Of a stretch of 64,000 nucleotides of DNA, positions 1 through 10,866 are shown one piece after another. Numbering within the stretch: the stretch's first letter is position 1; the number at the start of each line of letters is the position of its first letter. This DNA is from Riptortus pedestris. Taxonomy: Eukaryota; Arthropoda; Insecta; Hemiptera; Alydidae. The position numbers were made by a program, and so were the translations under genes. The stretch is taken from assembly GCA_019009955.1 (NCBI GenBank), contig CM032229.1, positions 3,910,501 through 3,974,500 on the forward strand, in the 5' to 3' direction. The notes below the pieces were generated by a model. The model made no database searches. It was not told the DNA's origin and saw nothing but the letters and a program-made list of their open reading frames with translations.

Positions 1-73
1 TTACTGAAGGAAATCAGGCTCCAGTATTTCTGAGCTGAGGTTAGTTTATGATATATAAATAGGTTGAACTCAC

Positions 74-3000
74 TTGAGGTATTTCAACGTTGTCAGTAGG
101 GCGCTCGACAATCTCACTGTTGTACTGCTTCTCGAATTCTAGGGATGCTCCAAGAATCATTATAACTCTTTTCAAAGCCATTGATGGGGTTTTATGGAAG
201 AAATAGTAATACATCTGTGACGTATCAAGCAACACCTACAAACACACAAATAAGACATCATTAGCACCATTACCTGTATATAACCTAAAGTCTCATATTT
301 GTTCATCATAACGTCATCACAAAGTACAGGGTTGAAATAGGTAAAATGCCAGATATGTTTTGATGAACCATTAAAGAAAATATCTATCTCATTTACAAAC
401 ATTGGCACAATAGACATCCAATTAATCGGTAATTACTTCTCTTTCATATTCATAATGCCATAATAATTTAAAAACTGGTGAGACTAATAAGAGGGATATT
501 CTTACAGTTCAGAAATATTCACATTTAATGAGAATTTGTCAACAACAGAAAACCTGACTCCTTTATGGCAATGACTTGTAATGATTGTCTGTTAACTTTA
601 TAAAATTCACATGGTCTGAAAAAGGAAGATAAACATTAACCATATTTACTGGATGATGTTTCATCAATTGATCCATTATTTCAGTGTCTGACAAATTCCT
701 ATAAAATAAAATTAACCAAAATGAAAAAAGGTAAAATATAAATTTCTCAAATTTATTGACGCAAAGCCAAAAAGTCTCGGTTCAAACACTTGTTGGGCAT
801 TGAGAAATGTATTAACACTAAAAAAAGTTACTTTGAATAAAAATAATACTGTTAAACTTTCTTTCTTCTTTCATTTGTCCCATGGTATAGCAACTGGATT
901 TTCACGTTATCCAACCCGAAACAGAGCATAATAAAGTACAAGGAACGTCCAAATCCAAGACATTAACTCATATTTGTGTCTTTCATTAATGACTACATAA
1001 ATAAAAAAAAAATTGTGTTTTACTACATTTGTTCCATAATTTCTCTGTCAAAAATTACTCGTTATTGTTGTCGAGACAAGGACTACTACCCTCAGAGAAG
1101 CCTTTAATTAAAATTTCATGTACTAGCAACGTCACAGAGTGCTCGTGTAACATATCGATCAGAATACTCTTCATCTGGCTAACACAATATGCTGAATCAT
1201 TGAATACTTGATAATCTTGCCTTTGTCAAAAATAATTCTAGTCTCATTATTTGAGGGGAAAAGTGTTACAACACATCCAAGTTATGCATTTAAACTAAAT
1301 GTTACAGTCTATGGCAGAAGCATATATAAGAAGCAATCCTTACCTGATCTCCTGTGTATCTAATAGATCTGTACCACCAAATACCAACAACAGTCGGGAG
1401 GGCTACCATAAATACTAGTGCATAGAGACCAAGGACCTGAAAAAAATAAATAAGTATCATTAATTATATCCTTAATGACTGCCACTAGATCTATCCTTTT
1501 ATTGGTATGGTTTTAATAGTCATTCTTTCAATCTTAGTACATGTACTAGACATGTATCAAATATTTTATTTTTAGTTGCCATTGTTATAGCAATAGAAAT
1601 TTGATATTACATGACAGAATATGACATTTTTATTAACTTTATTTAATATCATGACATAACAGAAGTATACAGTTTGTAAGTAAGGTTTAGTTATTAACAT
1701 TGTTACTCACAGTTTATTTATTAATGTCCACTTTATGCTTCTAAGGCTAATTGGAACAGGTTATCTACAGGTTACCACCCTTTTCTACCCAGGTTGAGCA
1801 TTAGGATTTTATTTAATGAGTTTTTCACTAAATAAATTCCCATTGCTCAGGAGAGAATCAAACTCAAGACTCTAAGTTGACCAAGTGAGATTAAGACCAG
1901 CTCCTTAACTCACATGGTTAAGGTGAGGCCCCTACTCATAGTTTGTATGTATATAAATAAATTCCATATCCTATTGATATATTTGTGTTATTGCAGGCCT
2001 CAAAAAAGGTAATAAATTATACTGCAACATCAGCAAGTAGGAGTTGTTTGTGTTTACCTTACACGATCGACAAACACATCAATAAAAGGATAGAACAGTA
2101 TTTTCGCTCTACAAAAGAATAGCTCTAAATACTAAATTTAGGATCATGAAAAAAAACTATGCATCCCCCCCCCTCAATTTTAAACTTTATATTCTGACAT
2201 AAAAGGTTCAGGGGTCCAAATATATAACAAACTCATTTATGTTATTTAACACATTTCGATGAGAAAAATAATTTTTTTTTCTGATTTATAATTAGTTAAT
2301 TACAGATTGTTCGTACCCAAACAGAGTTTTCTTTTTCAACGATCCATGACGGGAGGGCTATTCCAAAGCTCATTGCACCTGGTCCATCAGGATTGCCGTA
2401 TTTTTCCCAGTTCTTCCTTGCTTCATCGTCTGTAAGTGCGAGGTATGCCTTCGTCAATTTCATAAATGCTTTCTCATCACCAGTCTTTTTATCGGGGTGG
2501 AGAACCAATGACAGCTGTTTGTATGCCCTCTTAACCTCCGCTTTCGATGAACCCTGTAATAAAGAATGGTGAGTTACTAAATATTGTTAACAATACTATT
2601 CATTTGTTGATGTTTACCATATATCATCTATACATACCAGCGGAATTCCCAGTATTTCATAAGGATCAAAATTTGCATATTCATAGTCGAACTGAGAAAC
2701 TTTATAAGCCAGTAGACCAAGCATTAACCATCCTGAGATTATTAGAATTTTCCTGGAAAAATAATATAAGTCAACAGCACAAAAATTTTACCAAGACTAA
2801 GTTAAGTTTTTATCTAGATACTGTATTTACGTCATCAACTGCTTTGTGCCTTTCCATGGTTCATTAGATTTCAAGATTACTTTTTTCTTTTTACACCCTT
2901 CACAATGACAATCCTTTTCATCTTTCTTTGGATCTGTAAAGAAAAATAAAATAATAATTATTTTTATGAAGTATTAATACAGAGAACAAATTAATCTTGA

Positions 3001-6000
3001 GTTGAAGTAAAGCAAGTATAAACCAAGTTGGTACATCAGTTCTATTAGTTACTCGACTAGTCTTCATTTGGTTGTTTAATGAATATTTTATAGAGACCTT
3101 ATTATTTTTTTAATAACGTTCCGCTTTTGCATAATAAGTAGTAATTTTATTGGGTAATAATTTTCTTTTCAACAAATTGGTTTTTTGATACTTGAGCTAG
3201 CATTAATTTTCTTATGCTTGTTATCAACTATGACTGCATGAAATAGGAAAAGTACAATTATACAGGCTCATACCTTGAAACTCATCAATATTTAATAAGA
3301 GGTATCAAATACAAAAACGACACCAAATTCAGTGATAATTGGTGAGGATACCTACAACAGGGGACAGATTCATCAGGTGTTGCCTTTCTTTTTCCAGACA
3401 CAGTAGAAATAAAAAATAGAATATGTTTATTAAAAATAAGACCAAATAAACAGAGAGTTATATACTAATTTATAATTCACCCCATTGCCTCTGATCCACT
3501 TCCGAGCACAACTTCATCTTTATACGTAATATGTTTAAATACCATCTTAAAGTTCGGATCAAACAAAAATTGCAGCCACTACAGCATTAACAGAGTCTGA
3601 CAAGCAGGGCGGTATAGACTAAACACATTTCCAACATGCTGGAATGGCATGCTAATATCTCATCTCCCCACCCACTCTCTATTTATCCAGTATCAAGAAA
3701 ATATTTGGTGACTCAGTTACGCACTGTGAAAATCAGGTGTGTAGAAGTGGGGGTTTCATGAAAGCCAAAAACAAAAAAAAAAAAATGCAAATAACTTGCC
3801 TAATATTTGAACTGAATAACGAAAATAAATCTGTCATGATTTATTAATGTTATGTTAATTAAGGTTTCTTCTCTCGATGACCACATTTTGCTACAATGGC
3901 TAACAGTTACACCTCTTTTATATCCAGAGAGGGACTAAGGGTTTTATTTAATCATTACACAATAAAAAAATTATTATACAATAATAGAGAAGTAATTTGC
4001 AACAAGATTGGTTATAAATAAATTCTCTATTATTGTTGTTCTATATAATACTTTTTGTTAAATAATTAAATAAAATCCTTAGTTCCATCCTGGTTAAAAA
4101 AGGGGCATAACCTGTAGAAAACCTTTCCCAATTAGCTATTGTAGAAAAAAGTGGACGTTAATAAATAATAATAAGATTTATTATATATAATAGTTTTAGA
4201 TTTGATTTATAATAATGGAGATATTTCAAATTTTCATTATTATGCTTCTTCTCCTGGACCAAATTCAACCATTCATGAACTTGATGTTTAGTTTTACACA
4301 AATATTAAATATCGACATTGGTTATGATCAAACAAAATTTATGACTGACAGCAGAAACACTAACGTACACAAATATAAAATTTTGAATGGTTCTCATTTT
4401 TATAATCTCCCAGGAAGGTTCGATGAATTCAAAGACATTTTTTGGGAATTGCTAAACGAGTAAAATTTAAAGCGTGTAAATACTTCCTTTTTTTTGTTAC
4501 TAGAATTGATGGGCATTTGAAGAAATATTTGAAAATTGTGCCATGAGAAAAACCTCAATAGCTGATTTTAAGGAAATCTAACAAAAACAGGTCCCTGAGA
4601 GTGCAAAAATCCACATGAGGTGGAATTATTAAGTATATAGACTATTATTTTTTTGCACACATATTTAATTTTGATGACTTAATGAAGGAAGCTGATTCAA
4701 TTCTTTATTTAATTGTATTAGGATTTATATAATACTAGCTAAGGTACCCGGATTCGCTCGGGAATTCATTTGAGGTTTAATGATGATGGTATTTTTTTTG
4801 GCAAGCCTTTACTTTCCACAATATTTTAACATATTCAGATGTAGACCCGTCGTTGCCGAGGATTTGTTAATAATAAAATTATTTGTTATGTAAGGCTTCA
4901 CTGTTCACAATATTTTTATATTTCCCGTTTCCTGTGCATGTAGTTTTTTTTTACATATATCTGTAACCCCAGTGAATAAGTGGTTAAGTCGACCAGTGAG
5001 TAAGGGGGACTTAACCACTTATTCACTGGTACAACAGATATAATTCATAATCATAGAAAGTATTTTGCCTGCCAAACTATGTTTGAATTAAACTTTCTTT
5101 CCATTGATACGTTACAAAGACCAACAGTGACTCAAAACCGAACAGAAAATGTAATATACTGCGAATTTTTATTTTAGGCTTCTCTTATAACCCCCTCCCC
5201 CACTGTTTGAACCTAAATAATTTAATGAAGCATTTAATCGTTTAAGAAATAATGCTAATTCACATGCCAAGTTGAGCTAAGCTCCATTCAATCGTTAGTG
5301 CCAAATACAATTGTTGGCTACCGTTTTAGTTTTCAGTGTATATCTCGTTTATACTTGGTAAGTGAATGTAACAAACGTTACTCTATATAACAAAATAAAC
5401 AGCTTTTGTTATATGCATAATTGCCGAAAAACCATTAGGAAACGAAATATCGCTATTTTTAATTTCAGGCCTCCCTTACAACCCCCACTCCTGCTCGTCT
5501 CTAGAAATAATTGTACAGCTTATTATCATAAAGGAGTTAGTGTTAATTCACATACGGAATTTTGTTTAGTTCGGTTGAGTCTTTGGTACCAAATAAAATT
5601 GATGATTCCCGTTAAAGTTATTTAGCGTATAACTCATTTATACTTCCGTATACGGCAAAAGTGTGTATAACAAAAGTTACTCTAAATAACAAAATAAACA
5701 ACTTTTGTTATGTTCATATTTGCCGAAAAACGAATAGAAAACGAAATACCGCTACTTTTAAATTCAGGCCTCCCTTACAACCCCCACTCCTGCCCGTCCC
5801 TAGAAATGTTGGTATGGCTTATTATAATGAAGGCGTTAGTGCTAATACATATACCGAGTTTTATTTAATTCGGTTGGGTCTTTTGTCCCAAATAAAATTG
5901 TTCACTTCCGCTATAGGTTTTAGCGTATATCTCGTTTATAATTCGGTATACAAAAAAAGAGTATATAACAAAAGTTACTCTAAATTACAAAATAGACAAC

Positions 6001-8734
6001 TTTTGCTATGTTCATATTTGCCGAAAAACCAATAGGAAACGAAATATCGCTATTTTTAATTTCAGGCCTCCCTTATAACCTCCACTCCTGTTCATCTCAG
6101 AGGATATTAATATAGCCTAAAGTCTAAGTTGGGTTAGTAGTAATATACATACCAAGTTTCATAAAATTCGGTTCAGCCGTTTATGCGTGAAAAGGTAACA
6201 AACAAACAAACACACACGAAAGAAACAAAATGCAGTTATGGTGTCTGTGACATGTGAAACGAAAAGTTATAGAGAAAATTCCCCTACTCCTGCCCGTCCA
6301 TAGAAATGGTGGCATGGCATATTATAATGAAAGCCTCACTGCTAATACACATACCGAGTTTTATTTAGTTCGGTTGAGTCTTTTTTGGCAAATAATATTG
6401 TTGACCCACTCCTGTTCGTCTCAGAGGATATTAATATAGCGTAAAGTCTAATGTGGGTTAGTAGTAATATACATACCAAGTTTCATAAAATTCGGTTCAG
6501 CCGTTTATGCGTGAAAAGGTAACAAACAAACACATACGAAAGAAACAAAATGCAGTTATGGTGTCTGTGACATGTGAAACGAAAAGTTATCGTGAAAATT
6601 CGCGAAAAAAATCAATGTACAGGCAGAGGTTACAATTTTATATATATATATGTAGTAGGTTTTACCTCCTTTCTTAATAAACGATCTAAAAATATGACTC
6701 TATACTTCATACCAGATCCCAGAGAGAGAGTCAAGGTTGTCCTCACTATCTACACCACCAGTCAAGGTTTCTTCTCTTGATGATAAAGTGTCTGCTTAAT
6801 ATTTAGATGGAACTATTTATAAGTTTACAAGTCGTGAAGTCAGCCTTATATTATTTTATCATAGTTTTCAACAAAGGTTTATGCTTATCAGGGATTCCAT
6901 TATTTATAGGAAATAAGGACTGCTATCTCATAGTGGTTAATGTAATTTGTGATGGATAAAAAGATGGTTATGACTTCTGAAATCTGTTATGAATTACTTA
7001 ATATTGTAGATTATATATGCATTGATGTAAGTCACTCTAAAAAAAAAGAATACAGGCCATCTGGCAGCTTTTTTTTCTTTTTTTTTTTCAGAAGAATATA
7101 AAGAACAGATCTGGTATAGAGGTGTCTACCTCCTTTTGTTTGCTTGTAAAATGTATTAACAATTGTTTCTCCAGTTTCCCAATCTATTTTTTTAGTGTCA
7201 TGGTTTGAACACAATAAAATCACTTATTTGTTCCTTTCTTTGTATTTGGCATGACGCTAAATCATCTTGAAAGCCAAAAAAGAAGAACCAACTCCTCGGA
7301 CTTCCCTGATCACAAATTTATCAGGAATTTTTTTCATCATCCGTAAATAATTTCTCAGCCCCAAAAAAATATAAACTCCAAAATTATTTCTAAATGTGTA
7401 ACTCTTAAGCTAAAATTCTTTAATTTAAATGGATAATTCCAATTATCACAAATAATAAAAATGTATAAACATTTCTAGGTAAGGTAAGGAGTACAGCAAA
7501 TACAAGGATTCTGGACAAATGCTCAAGTACATGAGGCATGAAGAACGACAGACATTGGCTAAGAAGATTGATCCTGTTCAAGAAGGCAAAGAGAACAAAT
7601 ATATATGCCACCTATCGTCAAGACTTTCCCCACCTGTTGAGGCATGTTTCATTGGAATTCCCCCAACTTAGTTGGATTTCAAATAAAGAAGATAGGTCTA
7701 AAAAAAAGTAATACTTCCAAACTAATAGTTTTTCCATTATTAGAATTTTTTTCTATATTCTTTAGCTGCTGTATTTTCATTCTCTGGTAGCCCCGGAAAT
7801 ATAACTTCAATATCAACTCATCCATCATTCTTTTTCTCTTATTTTGTACACAAAGAGGAGAAAATAACCAGTACATCGAGTCCCCTAAAGTAGCCATTTC
7901 GCCTTAAAGCATAAGGAATATTCTTTAAACCACAGCATAAAGTTCGTATGAATCATGCAGTATGTAGGAATTTCTCATAGTAAGCATCAATCATAGATAT
8001 TATTTGTCTCTGCTTAATTATTAAGTTCTCCACATTTCCCTCTGCTAATTATTAGATTCACCATATATTTTTTTAAAACTAAATTGTAGAGAAGATTCAT
8101 TTATCATTTTTGCAGTCCAAGGTAAAATAAGTGTATTACTGCAGGTATTTCCACATAAGCATGGAATCCAGACAAAATGTTACAAAGAATATTAGCCATT
8201 CCTTATACACTCATTACTAGGAGACAATGAGAGGAGTATTTAAAAGTCCTCATTTGTATCTATTGATTCTTTAGTCTAATAGAAAGTAGTATTACTTAAC
8301 TGAGCACAATATCTAGAATACTGGATTTTCATAAATATTTTGTTGTGAGTTCATAATATTTGGGGTGTTCCAAATTGGCATGTTTCTTAGAGCTCAAAAA
8401 TTTGGCTGTCAATCACAAGTATTAAATTTAATGATGAAATAACAAAAAAACATAATTAACCAACTTAGGTTACTGGCTTGGAAAAACTTCCCATCTATAC
8501 CTATCAATATAGATTGTTATTTTAAAAACCCTGGCACTCATGTATAAATAAATAATACATTTTTAGAAAGTAAATATTTATTTTAAAAAATTAGCAGATT
8601 GTAACCTTACCTTCAACTTGTTTACGTGGCCACCAATAATACGTACTTGGGATTAGTAATAAAGCAAGAAATGATAATAAAAAGTAAAAGAAAGTGCCGC
8701 CACTTTCGTCGTACTGGAATTTTTGTCCACCCAT
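74..8734 (-). CDS. SEC63: SEC63, ER translocon J-protein (5' part; 3' end beyond left edge)
   Basis: SEC63 is an ER-membrane J-domain protein that works with the Sec61 channel and recruits lumenal BiP during protein import. Coding exons, in order: 8734-8611, 2933-2831, 2752-2638, 2553-2317, 1436-1344 and 235-74. All have GT-AG borders and compatible phases, giving residues 1-278. Visible features: start MGGQKFQYDESGG; membrane segment 1 at about 15-33; a cytosolic loop with CHCEGC (50-55); membrane segment 2 at about 77-93; a lumenal J domain with the intact BiP-activating HPDK at 133-136, then NPDGPGAMSFGIALP; membrane segment 3 at about 194-215; and the start of the C-terminal Sec63/Brl region (RPTDNVEIPQ). 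The ATG at 8734 matches the conserved family N terminus. The C-terminal portion lies outside the window. Intron 1 (2934-8610) is full of repeats. No disabling change is seen in the exons. Confidence 0.95.
1713..1932 (-). repeat. tRNA-derived SINE copy
   Basis: This is a reverse-orientation copy of the SINE that is best preserved at 32986-33195, 45011-45219 and 46075-46300. The tRNA-like head is at the right end (GGGGCCTCACC on the minus strand) and the tail, rich in TTATTAAT, is at the left. It lies in the SEC63 intron between exons at 1344-1436 and 2317-2553. Confidence 0.7.
3480..4580 (+). repeat. Old Family A and SINE fragments in SEC63 intron 1
   Basis: This stretch is a patchwork of decayed repeats. 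3480-3610 and 4200-4580 keep Family A words (GATCAAACAAA, then CATTTGAAGAAA and CCTCAATAGCTGATTT). 3880-3945 (minus) and 4071-4165 (plus) are SINE body and tail fragments. The open frame at 4215-4463 lies inside repeat sequence and is not a gene. Confidence 0.55.
4735..6652 (-). mobile_element. Non-autonomous Helitron copy, reverse orientation
   Basis: The minus-strand 3' end lies at 4735 with CTAG, preceded by a hairpin of the CCCGG...CCGGG type. The 5' end is near 6652, where the sequence reads as an AT-rich start followed by GTAACCTCTGCCTGTACATTG. The interior has three imperfect direct repeats of about 300 bp (starting near 5372, 5672 and 5970, each with AACAAAATAAACA and AACTTTTGTTATG) and a second local duplication (6070-6245 versus 6420-6590). 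No Rep or helicase domain is present. The short open frames inside are by-products of the repeats. Compare the cleaner copy at 35311-36656. Confidence 0.8.
4969..5029. repeat. Perfect 22-bp inverted repeat (hairpin)
   Basis: The arms 4969-4990 (CCAGTGAATAAG...) and 5008-5029 (...CTTATTCACTGG) are exact reverse complements separated by a 17-nt spacer. The hairpin lies inside the reverse Helitron, at a place where the other Helitron copies in this window carry different sequence. Confidence 0.9.
6653..8610. other. Rest of SEC63 intron 1, no gene seen
   Basis: AT-rich intronic sequence. I saw no coding exon, RNA gene or well-defined repeat boundary. A poly(A/T) stretch near 7038-7090 and small open frames on both strands are not supported by any recognisable protein. 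Confidence 0.6.
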
Positions 8735-9754
8735 AATAAATAATAGTAAAAAAAATCAAAAATTAAGCCAACTAAGTATCAGCTGTACATTTCAAAAAAC
8801 CTTGTCTATCGGTGACAGTTCTATAAGAACTTTATATTTGAGAGCTCTAATGGAGTTATTGGCTATAAGTAGCCATCCTAAGCAAAGAAAACACTTTGAG
8901 ACATGATTCTTAAAGCGTTTATTGGGGGTAATATTGAGCTATAACGTAGTGTTTAAGTACCGTTAGAGGAGGTTGCGTTGGACTCTGGCTACAATGATAA
9001 AGCTCTCCCCCTCCCCCACAAACCATAGCAATCAACAGATAACAGCGAGGAGCCCAGTCTTATCTCTCAGCTTGACAGCAGTCTGACAGTTACGTCATAA
9101 GTGTCAAAATGCCAATTACTATTCTCACACACTAATAATCCACTATCCAGGCTAAAGGATTTTGGGGATAAACAATTATGATTCTATACATACATATAAG
9201 TTCTATACATTTTCCGTTAGTTATTTTTTCACCTCAATTAGTTATTTTATTGGTTTCGTATTAAGGGAGACGCACGGGCCCATGCTGATTGTGGGACTCC
9301 ACAAGTCTTTCAGTTAATCAAACTACGGACATGTTGTACTGGCTCTCTTCATACTTACTTGAGAGGTATTATATATCAACTTGGGTAACCTACATTTTCT
9401 CCATTGTTTTATTCTATACGACCTTATCTTTCTTATTTCTCAGACCAGGAGCACACGTTGTCTGTGGGAAACCAGCTATTGTGGTTGTACTCGTTAGGCG
9501 TATTCAAAATATGTCCTCAAAACTTTATCGATCCTACCTAGGAGCTGATCAAAATGAGGTTTGACTCTTACCAAATTCCATACTTTACAAATTCGTGGAA
9601 AGCAGAACATCAATGAGCAAAATCAGGCTGCAGATATAGGGGATTAGTGAGTACAATACAATGTTTACGTAATTATATGTGTAATGAAATATGTTACATG
9701 ATTAAATTTATTTTAAAGATAATGAACTAGAATTCTCAACATCTTTCTCAGTAC
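8735..9754. other. Upstream region of SEC63, no gene seen
   Basis: This is the sequence 5' of the SEC63 start codon, so it should contain the 5' UTR and promoter on the minus strand. A TGACGTAA word (CRE/ATF-like, minus strand) occurs near 9092, but I cannot show that it is used. The open frame at 9289-9564 resembles nothing I recognise. Confidence 0.45.
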
Positions 9755-9827
9755 TTATCGGAGGCCACCCATTTAAAGACGAGTAATAAATTATATCTAA
9801 AAGAAAATGACTTTATTAGTTAAAAAA
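9755..9827. repeat. Left arm of a 4-kb-spaced inverted repeat
   Basis: ATCGGAGGCCACCCATTT and what follows is an imperfect reverse complement of 13640-13740. The match resumes at 10545-10562 (TAATACTTCTAGAAT) after the Family A insertion at 9828-10544. The two arms bracket the TIR element at 10867-13623, so they may be its outer TIRs or an older palindromic repeat. Confidence 0.6.
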
Positions 9828-10544
9828 GTCCGTCACGCAGGGGCTGCGTAAACTAAGCAGATTTCCCACGTGAAGTTTTACAATAGAGAAATCTGCCTAA
9901 TAACAACTGTAGTAGTAAAAAACCTCTAAACCTAAAACATTATTTAGGGCGTAATAACCCAGTAGTTTCTAACAGTTAACCTAACCTCTAAACCGATTCA
10001 CGAGGGACGATAGTTATAGAAACGGCCACCAGAGCTCTCGTCGGAAACTCCGAACATAGCCTATTGGTGACACGCAGAATACAAATGCAAATATCTCTGT
10101 TAATATTCAAGATAGAGAATTAATGTATAGAACAATATTTATAGTAAATTTAATTTGCAATAAGATTGGTTCTATACAATCTTTTGATCCGACGTATAGT
10201 AACGGAGATATTTCGAATTTTCGAAAATCCTCCCCTCTAAACCCCCCCTCCCACTGGTCCGATTTCAGCCGTTAACGAACTTGATCTTTCTTTTTACATA
10301 AAACGCTTAAATATGAAGTTTGGTAAGGATCAAACAAAAATTGCGACCGCTAGAGCGGTAACAGACAAATATATAGATAGATAGATATATATATATATAT
10401 ATATAGATATATATATACAGTTTTGAACGGACCTCATTTTCGTCATCTACTAGGTAGGATCGATGGACATTTGAAGAAAAATGTCGAAAATTCCGTCATG
10501 AGTACAACCTCAATAGCTGATTTCCCTTAAGGGAAATCTGCTAA
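9828..10544 (+). mobile_element. Family A repeat, nearly full-length copy
   Basis: Reference copy of the dominant repeat. In order it shows: start GTCCGTCACGCAGG after an A run; an early stem pair GCAGATTTC / GAAATCTGC; the segment ATCTCTGTTAATATTCAAG; a C-rich block (CTAAACCCCCCCTCCCACTG); GCGACCGCTAGAGCGGTAAC; a (TA)n/(GATA)n tract; GGATCGATGGACATTTG; and the end palindrome GATTTCCCTTAAGGGAAATC followed by TGCTAA. There is no protein-coding potential and no terminal inverted repeat. Confidence 0.8.
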
Positions 10545-10866
10545 TAATACTTCTAGAATATATAAATGCAACACTGTTAATGGGAGACCACTCACTACTT
10601 CCAGATAAAATATTAACTGCTTCAAAACCGCTTATCACTATTAATATGGTGTATTTGGTGGTTCTTATTCGACTAGGTTATCTTAGTCATTCTGTTCCTT
10701 TTGTTATCAGAAAATAAGTGTTCTTTTATTAACAACACTTGGTGATCGTTTATTATTACACCACTTGGTCAGCTACCTTGGAGACTTCATTTATCAAACG
10801 ACAGCCGGGGACAAACACTTTTCCAGCTACTCTGTGACATCGTCCAGTTTTGGGGTAACTCTAATT

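Noticed and set aside
5372..6010. CRISPR-like array
   Set aside because: The repeats are about 300 bp long and imperfect, belong to a Helitron and occur in a eukaryotic genome.
5362..6035. Two adjacent open frames encoding similar 87- and 124-residue proteins
   Set aside because: They are the ~300-bp internal direct repeats of the Helitron read in frame. The similarity comes from the DNA repeat, and no protein family is recognised.
9289..9564. 91-residue membrane-like open frame upstream of SEC63
   Set aside because: Hydrophobic composition follows from T-rich DNA; no family resemblance and no supporting signals.
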